A stretch of 64,000 bases of DNA from Flavobacteriaceae bacterium UBA1682 (GCA_002320285.1 DCKE01000019.1:77613-141612); one strand, 5' to 3'. Shown: positions 36,374-45,619, numbered from the stretch's first letter. A program made the numbers and translations. Notes: generated from the sequence alone by a model not told the origin.

Positions 36374-37341
36374 ACCTATTTATTTAGTTTACTAATCTTA
36401 ACCGCCTTCGGTTTCCCAACACCTAAGACGATCGTTCTCTTTATTACATAATGTATATGTCTATTTTATTTATAACAACGATACCCCCACCTCTTACAGA
36501 AATGGGGTAATCACTTATTCGTAACACATCTTGTACTCTATAGAATGTTTGACAACGAATACTTCATCCATTGCAAAAACACTCCTAAATAACGACAGAA
36601 GAGTTATATTCACTTTATTGGTTTTTATTAAATTAAAAATACTCGATTCGTTAGTAAGGAGGTCTTAGAATTTAATATAAAATCGCATATTGAGTACTTT
36701 CTCAAAAGCAGACCAAATATAGTATAAAATGAGAAATAAAATAGAATTATATTAATTTTATATAAAAAATCACATAAATATTGCAGATAACATGATTACA
36801 TAATAGATAAAGCAGTATTTTACTAATCTAACCTGTCAACAAAACAGGTAAAAAACAAACAATTTCACATATTTGCCGCAGTTAAATTTTAAAAAAACCA
36901 ATCATTATTAGGATTATTTATATTTAACGCACAAATTGTCATATCCACTTCTTATATCCCAATTATAGAAATTTCTTGACGCTGAGGAGCATTGATTAGT
37001 ACTAATCAATGGTAATTCTGAAATGGCATTTACGCATAGCTTTAGATAAAAACTGGACAATAATTTTTATCTTCTACTAAATAACGAAAAATCATTCACA
37101 AATTGTACTACAAAAAATACATAAAATTGCTCTTAAATAATTCTGGTAGTAGAAAATTATTATATCTTTAAATGTTTGAAAGCTGTTTGGTGTACTCAAA
37201 TCAATCGCATACCGATAGTAGAATTCAATCTTAAAATAGTTATTCCCATCAATTAACAACAGCAATACGACATTTGTTGGAAAGTAAATGATTTCCATTC
37301 TAAAATATCGTACGTTCATTTTGTAAAAACAAACTCAGCAA
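36374..37341. other. 968-bp gene-free region upstream of the adhesin operon
   Basis: Very AT-rich, with no convincing gene on either strand. It holds a perfect 22-bp palindrome (36990-37011), a -7-like CAAATATA (36714-36721, minus strand) without a matching -33, and a short inverted repeat at 36832-36849. Its length suggests regulatory DNA for the adhesin operon. Confidence 0.5.
36990..37011. promoter_or_regulatory. 22-bp perfect palindrome, candidate operator
   Basis: CATTGATTAG/CTAATCAATG around a central TA is a perfect 22-bp palindrome without a loop or T tract, which fits a dimeric regulator site better than a terminator. It lies 330 bp before the DUF1003 gene and 617 bp before the adhesin. 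Confidence 0.4.
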
Positions 37342-38046
37342 ATGGAAATCAGCGCTATCAGTAAAAAAGAGATCAAAACCGGAGAGGAAATACAAGTTTC
37401 AGATATCCGTGAAGGAATTTTTAATTTAATAAAAGTCGATTTCCCGGCTATTCAAAAAGATCACTATATCAGCTTGATCGAACTCAATCAGTATCGTCGC
37501 CTTTATTTGACCTCACTAATCACTCAAGAGAAGGGGGAACTCGCCATGATCGATATCGATGTGATGACTGCCATACAAAACAACGCTATATTATCTGAAA
37601 ACATCCAAGATGAAATCGAAGCAGAATTAACACTCGGACAGAAACTAGCCGATCACGTGGCAGCTTTTGGAGGGAGCTGGACCTTCATCATTACTTTCTT
37701 CCTGTTTATTTTGGTTTGGATGTTGATTAATATCTGGTTTTTGGCCACCAAACCCTTCGATCCCTTTCCGTTCATACTCCTTAATTTAATCTTATCTTGT
37801 TTGGCTGCTATCCAAGCCCCCATCATCATGATGAGTCAAAACAGACAGGAACAAAAGGACCGAATCCGAGGGGAACACGATTATAAAATCAACCTCAAAG
37901 CGGAATTGGAAATTAAACTTCTAAGCGAAAAAATAGACCATCTACTCGTGCATCAGAATAAAAAATTGTTGGAGATTCAAGAGATACAAACCGATTATCT
38001 CGAAGATTTAATGAAGGAAGTTAAAGAATTGAAAAACTTAAAGTAG
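37342..38046 (+). CDS. DUF1003 membrane protein
   Basis: 234 residues. After a charged N-terminal region (1-105) comes the DUF1003 core: LGQKLADHVAAFGGSWTFI, helix 1 FFLFILVWMLINIWFL, the FDPFPFILLNLILSCLAAIQAPIIMMSQNRQ segment with helix 2, and a charged DYKINLKAELEIKLL tail with coiled-coil character. Inner-membrane protein of unknown function. It stands alone and converges on the small Cys-rich gene 24 nt downstream. Confidence 0.88.
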   Translation: MEISAISKKEIKTGEEIQVSDIREGIFNLIKVDFPAIQKDHYISLIELNQYRRLYLTSLITQEKGELAMIDIDVMTAIQNNAILSENIQDEIEAELTLGQKLADHVAAFGGSWTFIITFFLFILVWMLINIWFLATKPFDPFPFILLNLILSCLAAIQAPIIMMSQNRQEQKDRIRGEHDYKINLKAELEIKLLSEKIDHLLVHQNKKLLEIQEIQTDYLEDLMKEVKELKNLK

Positions 38047-38070
38047 AATTCCGCGATTTCTTATACGCCT

Positions 38071-38247
38071 TTATCTACAAATCCCACAACTATTCCCTTT
38101 TACAGAACAATGTTTACAATATTTGCAGTTTTTACAAGCCTTACAACTTGATGATCCCGTACAAGTTGCAGCACTAGAATTATAATAAAAGCTGGCCGCT
38201 ACAGCTAAAGTCACTACGGATAAACTTACTAATAAATAATATTTCAT
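38071..38247 (-). CDS. Small secreted Cys-rich peptide, 58 residues
   Basis: ATG at 38247, stop TAA at 38071. An N-terminal hydrophobic signal or anchor (MKYYLLVSLSVVTLAVAASF) is followed by eight Cys in the last 30 residues (positions 29, 35, 38, 41, 44, 47, 54, 57). Five of them are spaced C-x-x-C-x-x-C-x-x-C-x-x-C (CKACKNCKYCKHC) and the end is CGIC. I know no named family. The spacing would suit metal or cluster binding or a disulfide-stapled mini-protein in the envelope. It is a stand-alone gene, converging with DUF1003 and preceded by the GNAT gene on the other side. Confidence 0.75.
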   Translation of the reverse strand: MKYYLLVSLSVVTLAVAASFYYNSSAATCTGSSSCKACKNCKYCKHCSVKGNSCGICR

Positions 38248-38359
38248 GTAATTTATTATACAATTGGATGTAAGCTACAAAGTAATGAAAAACCATCAAG
38301 GTAACCATGAGGGATACCGTAGTTAGATAGGTCAAGACTTGTCCCTACAGTGCGGAGGT

Positions 38360-38803
38360 TCATAATTTCATATGCAAAAGCGGATAATTTCTACCCTGAT
38401 CGTCGGTTTCTGATCGGTCAACTACCTGAAATCCCATCTTTTTATAAAAACCAACAGCTTGGATGTTTTGCTCATTGACATCAACGCGATCCACGTCCAA
38501 TACCTGAACAGCATAGTCCAATAAACTGCGTCCCAAACCAATTCCAAAATAATCGGAATCAATAAACAACATTTCCAATTTACGGTCGTGGATAGCCATA
38601 AATCCGCTGATTTTTTCTTGCCGGATCAAGCAATAAACCTCTAAAGTAGTAAAGTCAAATTGCTGCAAAAAAGTTTTGATCTCCTGAAAATCTTGAGCAG
38701 TCAGAAAGTCATGAGTCGCTAAAACGGCACGCTCCCAAACTGCGAGAATTTGAGGTTTGTACTTATCCTGATATTTTTCAATCTCGAAATTCACCTTGGT
38801 CAT
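38360..38803 (-). CDS. GNAT-family acetyltransferase
   Basis: 147 residues. The acetyl-CoA-binding part reads FGIGLGRSLLDYAV (about 90-103) and the closing motif is VGFYKKMGFQVVDRSETDDQGR. Similar to the YjaB/PhnO-type single-domain GNATs with the HDFLTAQDF region near residue 31. Substrate unknown. Separate from the rlmF gene by 67 nt on the same strand. Confidence 0.85.
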   Translation of the reverse strand: MTKVNFEIEKYQDKYKPQILAVWERAVLATHDFLTAQDFQEIKTFLQQFDFTTLEVYCLIRQEKISGFMAIHDRKLEMLFIDSDYFGIGLGRSLLDYAVQVLDVDRVDVNEQNIQAVGFYKKMGFQVVDRSETDDQGRNYPLLHMKL

Positions 38804-38870
38804 AATATAGTTGATGAAGTGTTTCTATTTCTATAAATTTATAAAATATTTTTTAGATAGTAAACCCAGT

Positions 38871-39779
38871 TTAAAACTTCCAAGCTACAATTCTACTGAT
38901 TTTATTTCCTTGCTCCATTTCGATAATTTGCATTTCTGTAGCGCCTACTTTGTGCAATAATCGCTGTATGGATTTTAAGTGATTTTGATCGGAAACCAAA
39001 GTGGTAAACCATTTAACTTGAGCACCGAAACGTCTACTCTCATAGATATAGTTCGTAATAAAAGTTAACTCGCCACCTTCACACCAAAGCTCATTGCTCT
39101 GGCCTCCAAAATTAGGTGTTGGTGCAACAACGGATTTCTTTGCGAGGTTTTTAACTTTTCGCGCACTTTGTTTGGCCGCATCTTCCTGAGATTTAAAAAA
39201 TGGTGGATTACAAATAACCGCTGTAAACTGCTCTTGCTCTCCAATAATATTATCCAATATATTTCGCGAACTCGGTTGCAAACGCAAACTTACCATCGTC
39301 TTTAAATGCGGATTATTTGATACGATGTTTTCTGCCGAAGCCAACGATTCTTTATTGATGTCCGAAGCCACAAAACGCCAACCGTATTCAGCAACACCAA
39401 TGATCGGATAAATCGCATTTGCCCCAACGCCTAAGTCCAATATTTTCACCGAATTTCCAGTCGGAACCACACCAGCATTATAGGTGGCCAACAAATCGGC
39501 TATATAATGAATATAGTCTGCTCTACCCGGTATGGGTGGACATAAATTGTCTTGGGGCAATTCCCAAAAGGTCAATTTATAGTCACTCATCAACAAGGCT
39601 TTATTAAGCAATACTACCGCTTCAGGTTTAGAGAAATCGATTGTATCAACTCCTGAAGGATTTTTAATAATAAACGGTGTTAATTCTGGGACAACGGCTT
39701 TTAATCGGTCGAAATCATATAGTTTATTGTGTTTGTTTCTCGGGTGTAATTTCTTTTTATTAGGGCTACTAGCTTTCAT
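38871..39779 (-). CDS. rlmF: 23S rRNA (adenine1618-N6)-methyltransferase
   Basis: 302 residues, close to the about 308 of E. coli RlmF. The basic start KKKLHPRNKHNKLYDFDRL, the nucleotide-binding motif KILDLGVGANAIYPIIG, SDINKESLASAE, and the catalytic NPPF (VICNPPFFKSQEDA) identify the family, which methylates N6 of A1618 in 23S rRNA using SAM. WCEGGELTFITNYIYES is also a family block. Stand-alone housekeeping gene. Confidence 0.93.
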   Translation of the reverse strand: MKASSPNKKKLHPRNKHNKLYDFDRLKAVVPELTPFIIKNPSGVDTIDFSKPEAVVLLNKALLMSDYKLTFWELPQDNLCPPIPGRADYIHYIADLLATYNAGVVPTGNSVKILDLGVGANAIYPIIGVAEYGWRFVASDINKESLASAENIVSNNPHLKTMVSLRLQPSSRNILDNIIGEQEQFTAVICNPPFFKSQEDAAKQSARKVKNLAKKSVVAPTPNFGGQSNELWCEGGELTFITNYIYESRRFGAQVKWFTTLVSDQNHLKSIQRLLHKVGATEMQIIEMEQGNKISRIVAWKF

Positions 39780-40470
39780 CTCCTTGTTTTTTACAAAATT
39801 AGCGTATTTGGACCGAATTCATAGGTTTATTTTATCTATTCGCTTTTTGAACAGCTTTTGATAAGAGTTGGAATAAACCGGCGCCATCAGCATTTACTCC
39901 ACCAACCACCAACATAGAGCACGCGATTCGCAATCCCTACTCCTTAGTATAAGGTACAAATAAAATGCGACAATAGCAAAACTAAGACTTCAAATCCCAA
40001 ACTACAGTGGTCATCAATGCAGCAATCCACAACTGCCAGCTCATTGGTTTTACTGACTTTGAAACACAGAGATAATACAAATCATTATGTCATTTTTCAA
40101 TGATCAAATCGCTACAAAGCTTAGGTTTTCTCGCGAAAATCACATTTAATCGTCGCCATTAAAAATTGAGAATTCACAGGGCTTACAGACCTAAATTCTG
40201 ATTATTTACTGCATTAAAAAGCACAACATCTACCAAATTGAGAAAAATTACTCCAAGAAAAAACAATATTATCAAAAAATTTTGTTTACATTTATCCTCC
40301 ATAAAAATAAATTCATACACAGAATGTGTATTATTCAAGGAAATTATTATTTATTCATTTAAACGACGACAGATAAAATTCTTTATCAAAAACTACAATC
40401 TTTACAAAAACAAAAAAACCTTAAACAACAGCTATTAGCAGCAAAATTAAACACCCTTAATTTCAACTCT
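39780..40470. other. 691-bp gap with possible decayed coding on the minus strand
   Basis: No intact gene. On the minus strand, one frame between about 39833 and 40090 gives coding-like stretches broken by stops: SVKPMSWQLWIAALM (near 40060) and ACSMLVVGGVNADGAG (near 39910), ending KAVQKANR-stop at about 39834. They may be remnants or chance. The right half is very AT-rich leader DNA of the lipoprotein gene. Confidence 0.4.
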
Positions 40471-42006
40471 ATGAAAAAATTAATTGGATTATTAGGCCTA
40501 TTTGTGCTTACAAATGGAGCATTATCATCATGTAGCAATGACGATAACAACAAAAAGGAAGATGAAAAAAACAATGAAATCACCATTGAATCATCTAAAG
40601 GAACTTACTTGGGTAAGGACAACAACAAAGGTAAATTTGCTATTCACCTTAAATCGAACGACACGGATTTAGAATTGATTCTGATTTCTGACATCATCGC
40701 TGACAAAGATTTATTGGATGCAGAACTAAAAGCGACCAACTACGGTGTAAATCCATCGGGTGAACTTTATACGATTTCACCTGATAGTTATTTAAAGAAA
40801 GGCGATGTTAAAGGAAACATCACCGGTGGGAATCTGAATATTACGCATACGGAAGACACTTACACGATCAAAGGGCAATTAATAGATGCGCAAAACATCG
40901 CGTTTGATATCAATTACACGGGATTATTGGATATTGAGCCGATATACGAAACCGAATATGAAATCCAAAACGGTTGGTTCTGGGGAGATGATCAATATGA
41001 CTATCCAAACATCGGAGAGTATATGACTTTTTTCACTCAAGGAGAAGCTAATAAATACGGTGAACTAGAAGGAGATGGCTACCACATCTCATTATCTTTC
41101 TTTGATGCTATGCCAGCAAAAGCATGGGAAGCAAAAATCCCGAATAAAACGTACAAAGCATCTACAGAGTATAAGGAAGGTACTTTCCTTGTTCAATCTG
41201 AAGATAAATTAAATACCGGAAAAATCGACTTAACTTATGCTGTTTTTCTTCAAAACAAAAGCTCAGAAGGTTTAAAAAAAGCCGTATACATCACTGATGG
41301 TACGATCAAAACCATGGATGACGCTAAAGGACAACAAGTGCGTTTTAACATTGAATTGCAAGATGGATCAAGACACGTTGGTAAATACACTGGAAAAGTA
41401 AGACAAGGTGATGAATATACGATCTCTTCTTTAAAAACAGATCGTACTGTTGGAGCTTTAGATTATGGATATATTGAGTATGATGGAAAATCACCGATTG
41501 CAGGTAAAGAAAACAACCGTTGGAATATCTATTTATACAACAAAGGAGTTACTACTTACCCAGAGTACTTTTGGGCTACTGAAGGAACTGGCGAATTTTT
41601 ACGTTTAGCGATTTATACCGATGTCAACGCTACTACTGATATTCCTGCTGGAGTTTATCCTATTGGTCAAGAAAGTGCTGGAAATGCTGGAATTGGTGGT
41701 GGTACTGAAGTTGGTTTGGATTTCGGAACCTGGTTTTTTGAAATGAAAAACGACGATTATGCCCATTCTGCTCCAACTAGAACAGGAACGGTTACTATCG
41801 CTAAAACAGGAAATAATTATTCTATACAGTTAAATGCTGTAGATGATAGATCGAACAAAATTACCGCAGAATATTCAGGAGCATTAACGTTTCACAATAG
41901 CGCTAAAAAACCGGCTGCTAAAGCTAAATCCGCTACAGCAACTAAAAAATCATACGGAAAAGGAAAGGCTTTTGATGCAGCTAAAAACCTTAAAAACAAA
42001 AGATAA
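40471..42006 (+). CDS. Surface-type lipoprotein with repeated beta units and basic tail
   Basis: 511 residues. Signal peptide with lipobox ALSSC followed by SNDD, the acidic stretch that marks surface-exported lipoproteins in Bacteroidetes. About three related beta-rich segments (about 35-150, 165-290 and 330-470) share patterns such as G-x-Y-x-x-x-x-x-N and D-x-P-A-G-V-Y-P-I. The last 35 residues are strongly basic and Ala/Lys-rich (KKPAAKAKSATATKK), unusual for a lipoprotein. I recognise no family. It has a long AT-rich leader and its own terminator, so it is probably expressed alone. Confidence 0.8.
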   Translation: MKKLIGLLGLFVLTNGALSSCSNDDNNKKEDEKNNEITIESSKGTYLGKDNNKGKFAIHLKSNDTDLELILISDIIADKDLLDAELKATNYGVNPSGELYTISPDSYLKKGDVKGNITGGNLNITHTEDTYTIKGQLIDAQNIAFDINYTGLLDIEPIYETEYEIQNGWFWGDDQYDYPNIGEYMTFFTQGEANKYGELEGDGYHISLSFFDAMPAKAWEAKIPNKTYKASTEYKEGTFLVQSEDKLNTGKIDLTYAVFLQNKSSEGLKKAVYITDGTIKTMDDAKGQQVRFNIELQDGSRHVGKYTGKVRQGDEYTISSLKTDRTVGALDYGYIEYDGKSPIAGKENNRWNIYLYNKGVTTYPEYFWATEGTGEFLRLAIYTDVNATTDIPAGVYPIGQESAGNAGIGGGTEVGLDFGTWFFEMKNDDYAHSAPTRTGTVTIAKTGNNYSIQLNAVDDRSNKITAEYSGALTFHNSAKKPAAKAKSATATKKSYGKGKAFDAAKNLKNKR

Positions 42007-42035
42007 ATAAATCCTATCGATCAACATTTTATACC

Positions 42036-42062
42036 GAGGGCGTCTAATTAGACGCCCTCATT
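42036..42062 (+). terminator. Terminator after the surface lipoprotein
   Basis: GAGGGCGTCT (42036-42045) pairs with AGACGCCCTC (42050-42059) over a 4-nt AATT loop, followed by a T-rich stretch. Confidence 0.8.
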
Positions 42063-42218
42063 TATTTAATAAAATCTTCTCTACAATTACAGTATCATGA
42101 TAAACAGAAAAACCTTAATTTTGTACTGATATTCATCGCTACTATCTGAAATACCCTTATCGAGAGCGGGGCTTTTTTTTAAAATGCGACTTACATCTAA
42201 TCCCCTAATTCAAAAAAT

Positions 42219-42788
42219 ATGCAAAAGACGATTATAACCGCTTTACTAATTGCTTCGCTAGTTGCTTTTAACAGCTGTAAAAAAGAAACTCCTGCAGAAC
42301 CAGCAACAACAACTCCTGTGGATGCGACCGTACAAGTAGATACCGTAGCAGCGAAAAAAGCGATTGAGGCCGAAAAAGAAACCTTATCGAAACCCTATAA
42401 CGAACAAGAAGATGCTCAAGCTAAATTGAACGAATTAATAGCTAAAGCCAAGCTGGAAGGTAAAAATGTATTTGTACAAGCCGGTGGAAATTGGTGTATT
42501 TGGTGTCTGCGTTTTAATGACTTTGTTCAGAAAAATAGTGAGTTAAAATCGGTAGTTGATGCCAACTATCTGTACTACCATCTAAACTACTCTACAAAAA
42601 ATAAAAATAAAGAGGTGTTTGCTAAATATGCACCCGATGCCAAAGGATTGGGATATCCATTCTTTTTTGTTATAAATGGTGAAGGCGTGGTTACCAACAT
42701 CTTTGGATCAGGTGATTTAGAATCTGGAAAAAGTTATGACACTCAAAAAGTTAAACAGATGTTTTTGGACCATGCGCCCAAAAAATAA
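42219..42788 (+). CDS. Thioredoxin-fold lipoprotein (WCIWC active site)
   Basis: 189 residues. Lipobox FNSCKKE. An Ala/Thr/Glu-rich linker (about 20-65) leads to a thioredoxin fold with GGNWCIWCLRFNDFVQ (about 90-105), matching the thioredoxin_7/DsbD-gamma-like group. GYPFFFVINGEG carries the cis-Pro region. Likely an outer- or inner-membrane-anchored periplasmic disulfide reductase. Alone between two terminators. Confidence 0.85.
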   Translation: MQKTIITALLIASLVAFNSCKKETPAEPATTTPVDATVQVDTVAAKKAIEAEKETLSKPYNEQEDAQAKLNELIAKAKLEGKNVFVQAGGNWCIWCLRFNDFVQKNSELKSVVDANYLYYHLNYSTKNKNKEVFAKYAPDAKGLGYPFFFVINGEGVVTNIFGSGDLESGKSYDTQKVKQMFLDHAPKK

Positions 42789-42805
42789 CCTTTAATCCAT
42801 TGACC

Positions 42806-42856
42806 AAAAAAAAGAGACCCTTCCCAAATCATTTTAGGAACGGTCTCTTTTTTTTT
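42806..42856 (+). terminator. Terminator after the thioredoxin lipoprotein
   Basis: AGAGACC-x-TTCC (42813-42824) pairs with GGAA-x-GGTCTCT (42837-42848) and is flanked by an A run and a T run, so it can act in both directions. Confidence 0.88.
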
Positions 42857-43066
42857 ATGTATGCATTTAATGACAATCTTATTCCCTTAAAATCATCATT
42901 CGTAGCTTAAGTTGAACTCCTGTTGCGTTTTTCTAAGGCTCTCATATAAATTGCGATCTGGTCTCCGCAAAATATAAAACATAAAAAACTCTAATAAACC
43001 GCTTTTTTGACTCCATGCTCAACCAGTATAATTTTAGTTTTACAAACCCCTTACTCCTAACAACAA

Positions 43067-43648
43067 ATGAGTACTTTCGACGATTTTTTTATACAAATTG
43101 ATCAGTATTATCCCCTTTCGCAACAAACGAAAAATGAGCTAAAAGCCATTTGCCATATTGAATACTTCGCAAAAAATGATTTACTTTTACAAGCTGGTGA
43201 TCGGGCACAGCACTATTATTTTATTCGAAAGGGACTATTGGGCTATTATTTGTTGGATGAAAAAGGGGATACCATTTACAAAATGTTTTTTGAAGAAAAT
43301 AGTTTTGTCGCTAGCACAGCCGCCATCATTGAAGAGCAACCGAGCACCTTTAATATCGTTGCTTTGGAGGATGTTCAGGTTATTAGCTATCGTGCCGACA
43401 AGTTTCGTCAATTGATCAATAAACATCACGATCTAGCACTTTTTCACCTTCACTATCTCGAAAAAAATTGGGTGGTTAAAAAGGAACCCTTAGAAATCAA
43501 TCTAAAACGAGAATCCGCGAAACAACGCTACCTTAAAATGTTAGATAACCCCTCTTTAATTTCGAGAATTAAACAACATCAGATTGCCTCCTATCTCGGT
43601 ATTACACCTACTCAATTGAGTCGTATCCGCAAAGATTTAAACTTATAA
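43067..43648 (+). CDS. Crp/Fnr-family transcription regulator
   Basis: 193 residues. A cNMP-binding-like beta roll (about 25-120: KNDLLLQAGDRAQHYYFIRKGLLG) and a C-terminal winged helix (about 145-190: KQHQIASYLGITPTQLSRIRKDL). A paralogue of the regulator at 22294. No metal-binding Cys. The neighbour is an esterase gene 70 nt downstream in the same direction; whether it is a target is unknown. Confidence 0.85.
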   Translation: MSTFDDFFIQIDQYYPLSQQTKNELKAICHIEYFAKNDLLLQAGDRAQHYYFIRKGLLGYYLLDEKGDTIYKMFFEENSFVASTAAIIEEQPSTFNIVALEDVQVISYRADKFRQLINKHHDLALFHLHYLEKNWVVKKEPLEINLKRESAKQRYLKMLDNPSLISRIKQHQIASYLGITPTQLSRIRKDLNL

Positions 43649-43718
43649 ATCATCAACATATGTATAGTATTTCATTTTTTTTACTTCGGAATTTTGTAGG
43701 GTAATTAAAATTTAAAAC

Positions 43719-44531
43719 ATGAAAACCATACGCTACACTTTTGTACTATTCCTTTTAACCGTTGTTGGTTATGCCCAACAAATTCATCGTGAACTGATCT
43801 ACAGTACCAAGATGAATACCAAAATTGAAACCATCATTATCACACCCAAATTAGAAAGTAGTAATACGTATAAAACGGTCTATATATTACACGGATATAG
43901 CGGAAACCCTGAAAGAACGCTGCAGAAAGACATTCCTAATTTGATAGCGCTATCACAGCAATTTCAAACCATCTACGTGATTCCCAACGGTAGATACAAC
44001 AGTTGGTATGTAGACAGTCCCATAGATAAAAGCTCTCAATACGAAACCTTTATAGGAGAAGAATTGGTACAATACATAGATAGCAAGTACCCTACGATAG
44101 CTAGTAGCCAATACCGTGGAATATGCGGTTGGAGTATGGGTGGTTATGGCGCACTACATATCGGTATTAATCATCCCAATAATTTTGCTTTTGTAGGCAG
44201 TTCCTGCGGTGCTTTGGACTTTAATCGATTTGGCGAAAACTACAGTAATTACCAAGTAGACAAAGTGTTAGGTCCCTTTAAAAACTTGCATAAAACCTAT
44301 TTTACTATTAATAAAATAACGCAAATGCAACAAGCACAACAATTGTATATACTAGACTGTGGCACAGAAGATACTCAAATGATTGAGATGAATCGGGAAT
44401 TTCATCAGCAACTGATTACGAACAAAGTACAACATCTTTATATCGAGTCACTTGGTGCTCACAACGCCAACTATTGGAACCAATCGATGTCCAATCAATT
44501 GGCGTTATTTGACAAGTATTGGAAGCTTTAG
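43719..44531 (+). CDS. Secreted alpha/beta-hydrolase esterase (FrmB/esterase D-like)
   Basis: 270 residues. A signal peptide (ends VVGYAQQ) is followed by an esterase-D-type fold: VYILHGYSGNPERT near the oxyanion hole, the nucleophile elbow GICGWSMGGYGALHIG, a candidate Asp in YILDCGTED, and a candidate His in LGAHNANYWNQ. It resembles tributyrin esterase and S-formylglutathione hydrolase relatives but is exported, so an ester substrate outside the cytoplasm is likely. A strong terminator follows. Confidence 0.87.
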   Translation: MKTIRYTFVLFLLTVVGYAQQIHRELIYSTKMNTKIETIIITPKLESSNTYKTVYILHGYSGNPERTLQKDIPNLIALSQQFQTIYVIPNGRYNSWYVDSPIDKSSQYETFIGEELVQYIDSKYPTIASSQYRGICGWSMGGYGALHIGINHPNNFAFVGSSCGALDFNRFGENYSNYQVDKVLGPFKNLHKTYFTINKITQMQQAQQLYILDCGTEDTQMIEMNREFHQQLITNKVQHLYIESLGAHNANYWNQSMSNQLALFDKYWKL

Positions 44532-44587
44532 AATTTAATTTCGCTTGACACATTATAAGAGAATAGATTGCTATTAACTAGCACAAC

Positions 44588-44637
44588 AAAACAGTACACC
44601 ATAAGCATATTCAAGTATTTGGTGTACTGTTTTTTTA
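44588..44637 (+). terminator. Terminator after the esterase gene
   Basis: ACAGTACACCA (44591-44601) pairs with TGGTGTACTGT (44620-44630) and is followed by a T run. The loop is 18 nt. Confidence 0.85.
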
Positions 44638-44745
44638 AATATACCCCGGATATAGTATTGTAATTATTTTCTATAAATGATCGAACTCTGTAATGCTAAC
44701 CACTATAAAAAAAACGTATATTTAATTCACCCCTAAGGTCTACAT

Positions 44746-45429
44746 ATGGAAGCCAGTAATTTTTTATTCGGAGAATTGGAAAACAATTTACTTATCAACG
44801 TTGCGTTACGTACGGTTGTTATGTTTTTCATTATTTTAATCTTTTTGCGAATACTGGGAAAACGCGGAGTCAAACAATTATCTGTCTTTGAACTGGTCGT
44901 GATTCTAGGTTTGGGATCAGCCGCAGGCGATCCGATGTTGTATATGGAAATCGGAATCATCAACGCCTTGATTGCCTTTGCTGTACTTGTGATCTGTTAT
45001 AAAATATTTACATTATTGATTTTTAAATACCAACGTTTAGAAAATTTCTTCGAAGGAAAGCCGGTTTATATCATTAAAAAAGGAACTTTTGCCCTAAATG
45101 ACTTTAAAAAAGAAACGCTTAGTAAGGATGAGTTTTTTATGGAATTACGCCTTCAGGGTGTTTTTCATTTAGGACAAGTGGAGTATGCCATTCTAGAGAC
45201 TTCAGGTGAAGTAAGTGTGTATTTCTTCGACAAGGCAGAATTGCAATATGGACTTCCCATCCTGCCTCATTATATCGATCAAATAGTAACCGACTTTGAA
45301 ATAGGTACCCGATATTCTTGCCTGTTTTGCGGAGAGACCATCGCTTTTCAAAACCAGACCTCTCCTACTTGCCCGAGATGTCAAAAATCCGAATGGATCG
45401 CTGCCAGTAACCGCAGTCATCAAGCTTAG
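44746..45429 (+). CDS. DUF421 (YetF-like) membrane protein with C-terminal zinc ribbon
   Basis: 227 residues. Three N-terminal transmembrane helices (about 21-40, 50-64, 68-93) with RILGKRGVKQLSVFELVVILGLGSAAGD, the DUF421 signature. The soluble part contains LSKDEFFMELRLQGV. The C-terminus adds CLFCGETI...CPRC, two CxxC pairs that would form a zinc ribbon, which is absent from many DUF421 proteins. Function unknown. A -7-like TATATTTA precedes the gene. Confidence 0.85.
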   Translation: MEASNFLFGELENNLLINVALRTVVMFFIILIFLRILGKRGVKQLSVFELVVILGLGSAAGDPMLYMEIGIINALIAFAVLVICYKIFTLLIFKYQRLENFFEGKPVYIIKKGTFALNDFKKETLSKDEFFMELRLQGVFHLGQVEYAILETSGEVSVYFFDKAELQYGLPILPHYIDQIVTDFEIGTRYSCLFCGETIAFQNQTSPTCPRCQKSEWIAASNRSHQA

Positions 45430-45588
45430 TAAACCTATATAATTCTTTTTAAAACACTGTTCTAAATTAGATTTTTTACAGCACTAGTTATATTCGTTCT
45501 GATTTATCAAATTGGTATATATCCTTACTTTGAATTGCTTTAAAAAACAAAAAAAACAACTTTTCACACAAGTAATCAGTGCACTTAC

Positions 45589-45619
45589 TTGGATAAAAAT
45601 TGAATTAAACGTATCTTTC
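45589..45619 (+). promoter_or_regulatory. Promoter of the chromate-transporter pair
   Basis: TTG (45589-45591), 20-nt spacer, TATCTTTC (45612-45619, one mismatch to TAnnTTTG). Leader of about 50 nt. Confidence 0.5.

Noticed and set aside
36714..36721. TATATTTG on the minus strand as promoter of the giant adhesin
   Set aside because: No -33 TTG at the right distance, and it would leave a leader of about 340 nt; not strong enough to call.
36831..36850. ACCTGT...ACAGGT inverted repeat as a terminator
   Set aside because: Only 6-bp arms and no T run in either direction; no transcript is expected to end there.
37092..37319. 75-residue minus-strand frame in the empty region upstream of DUF1003
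   Set aside because: Composition (I, Y, F, N) is what random AT-rich DNA gives, no motif, and no promoter or ribosome-binding site.
40238..40438. 66-residue plus-strand frame before the surface lipoprotein
   Set aside because: Lys/Ile/Asn-rich, as expected from the AT-rich leader; no recognisable features.
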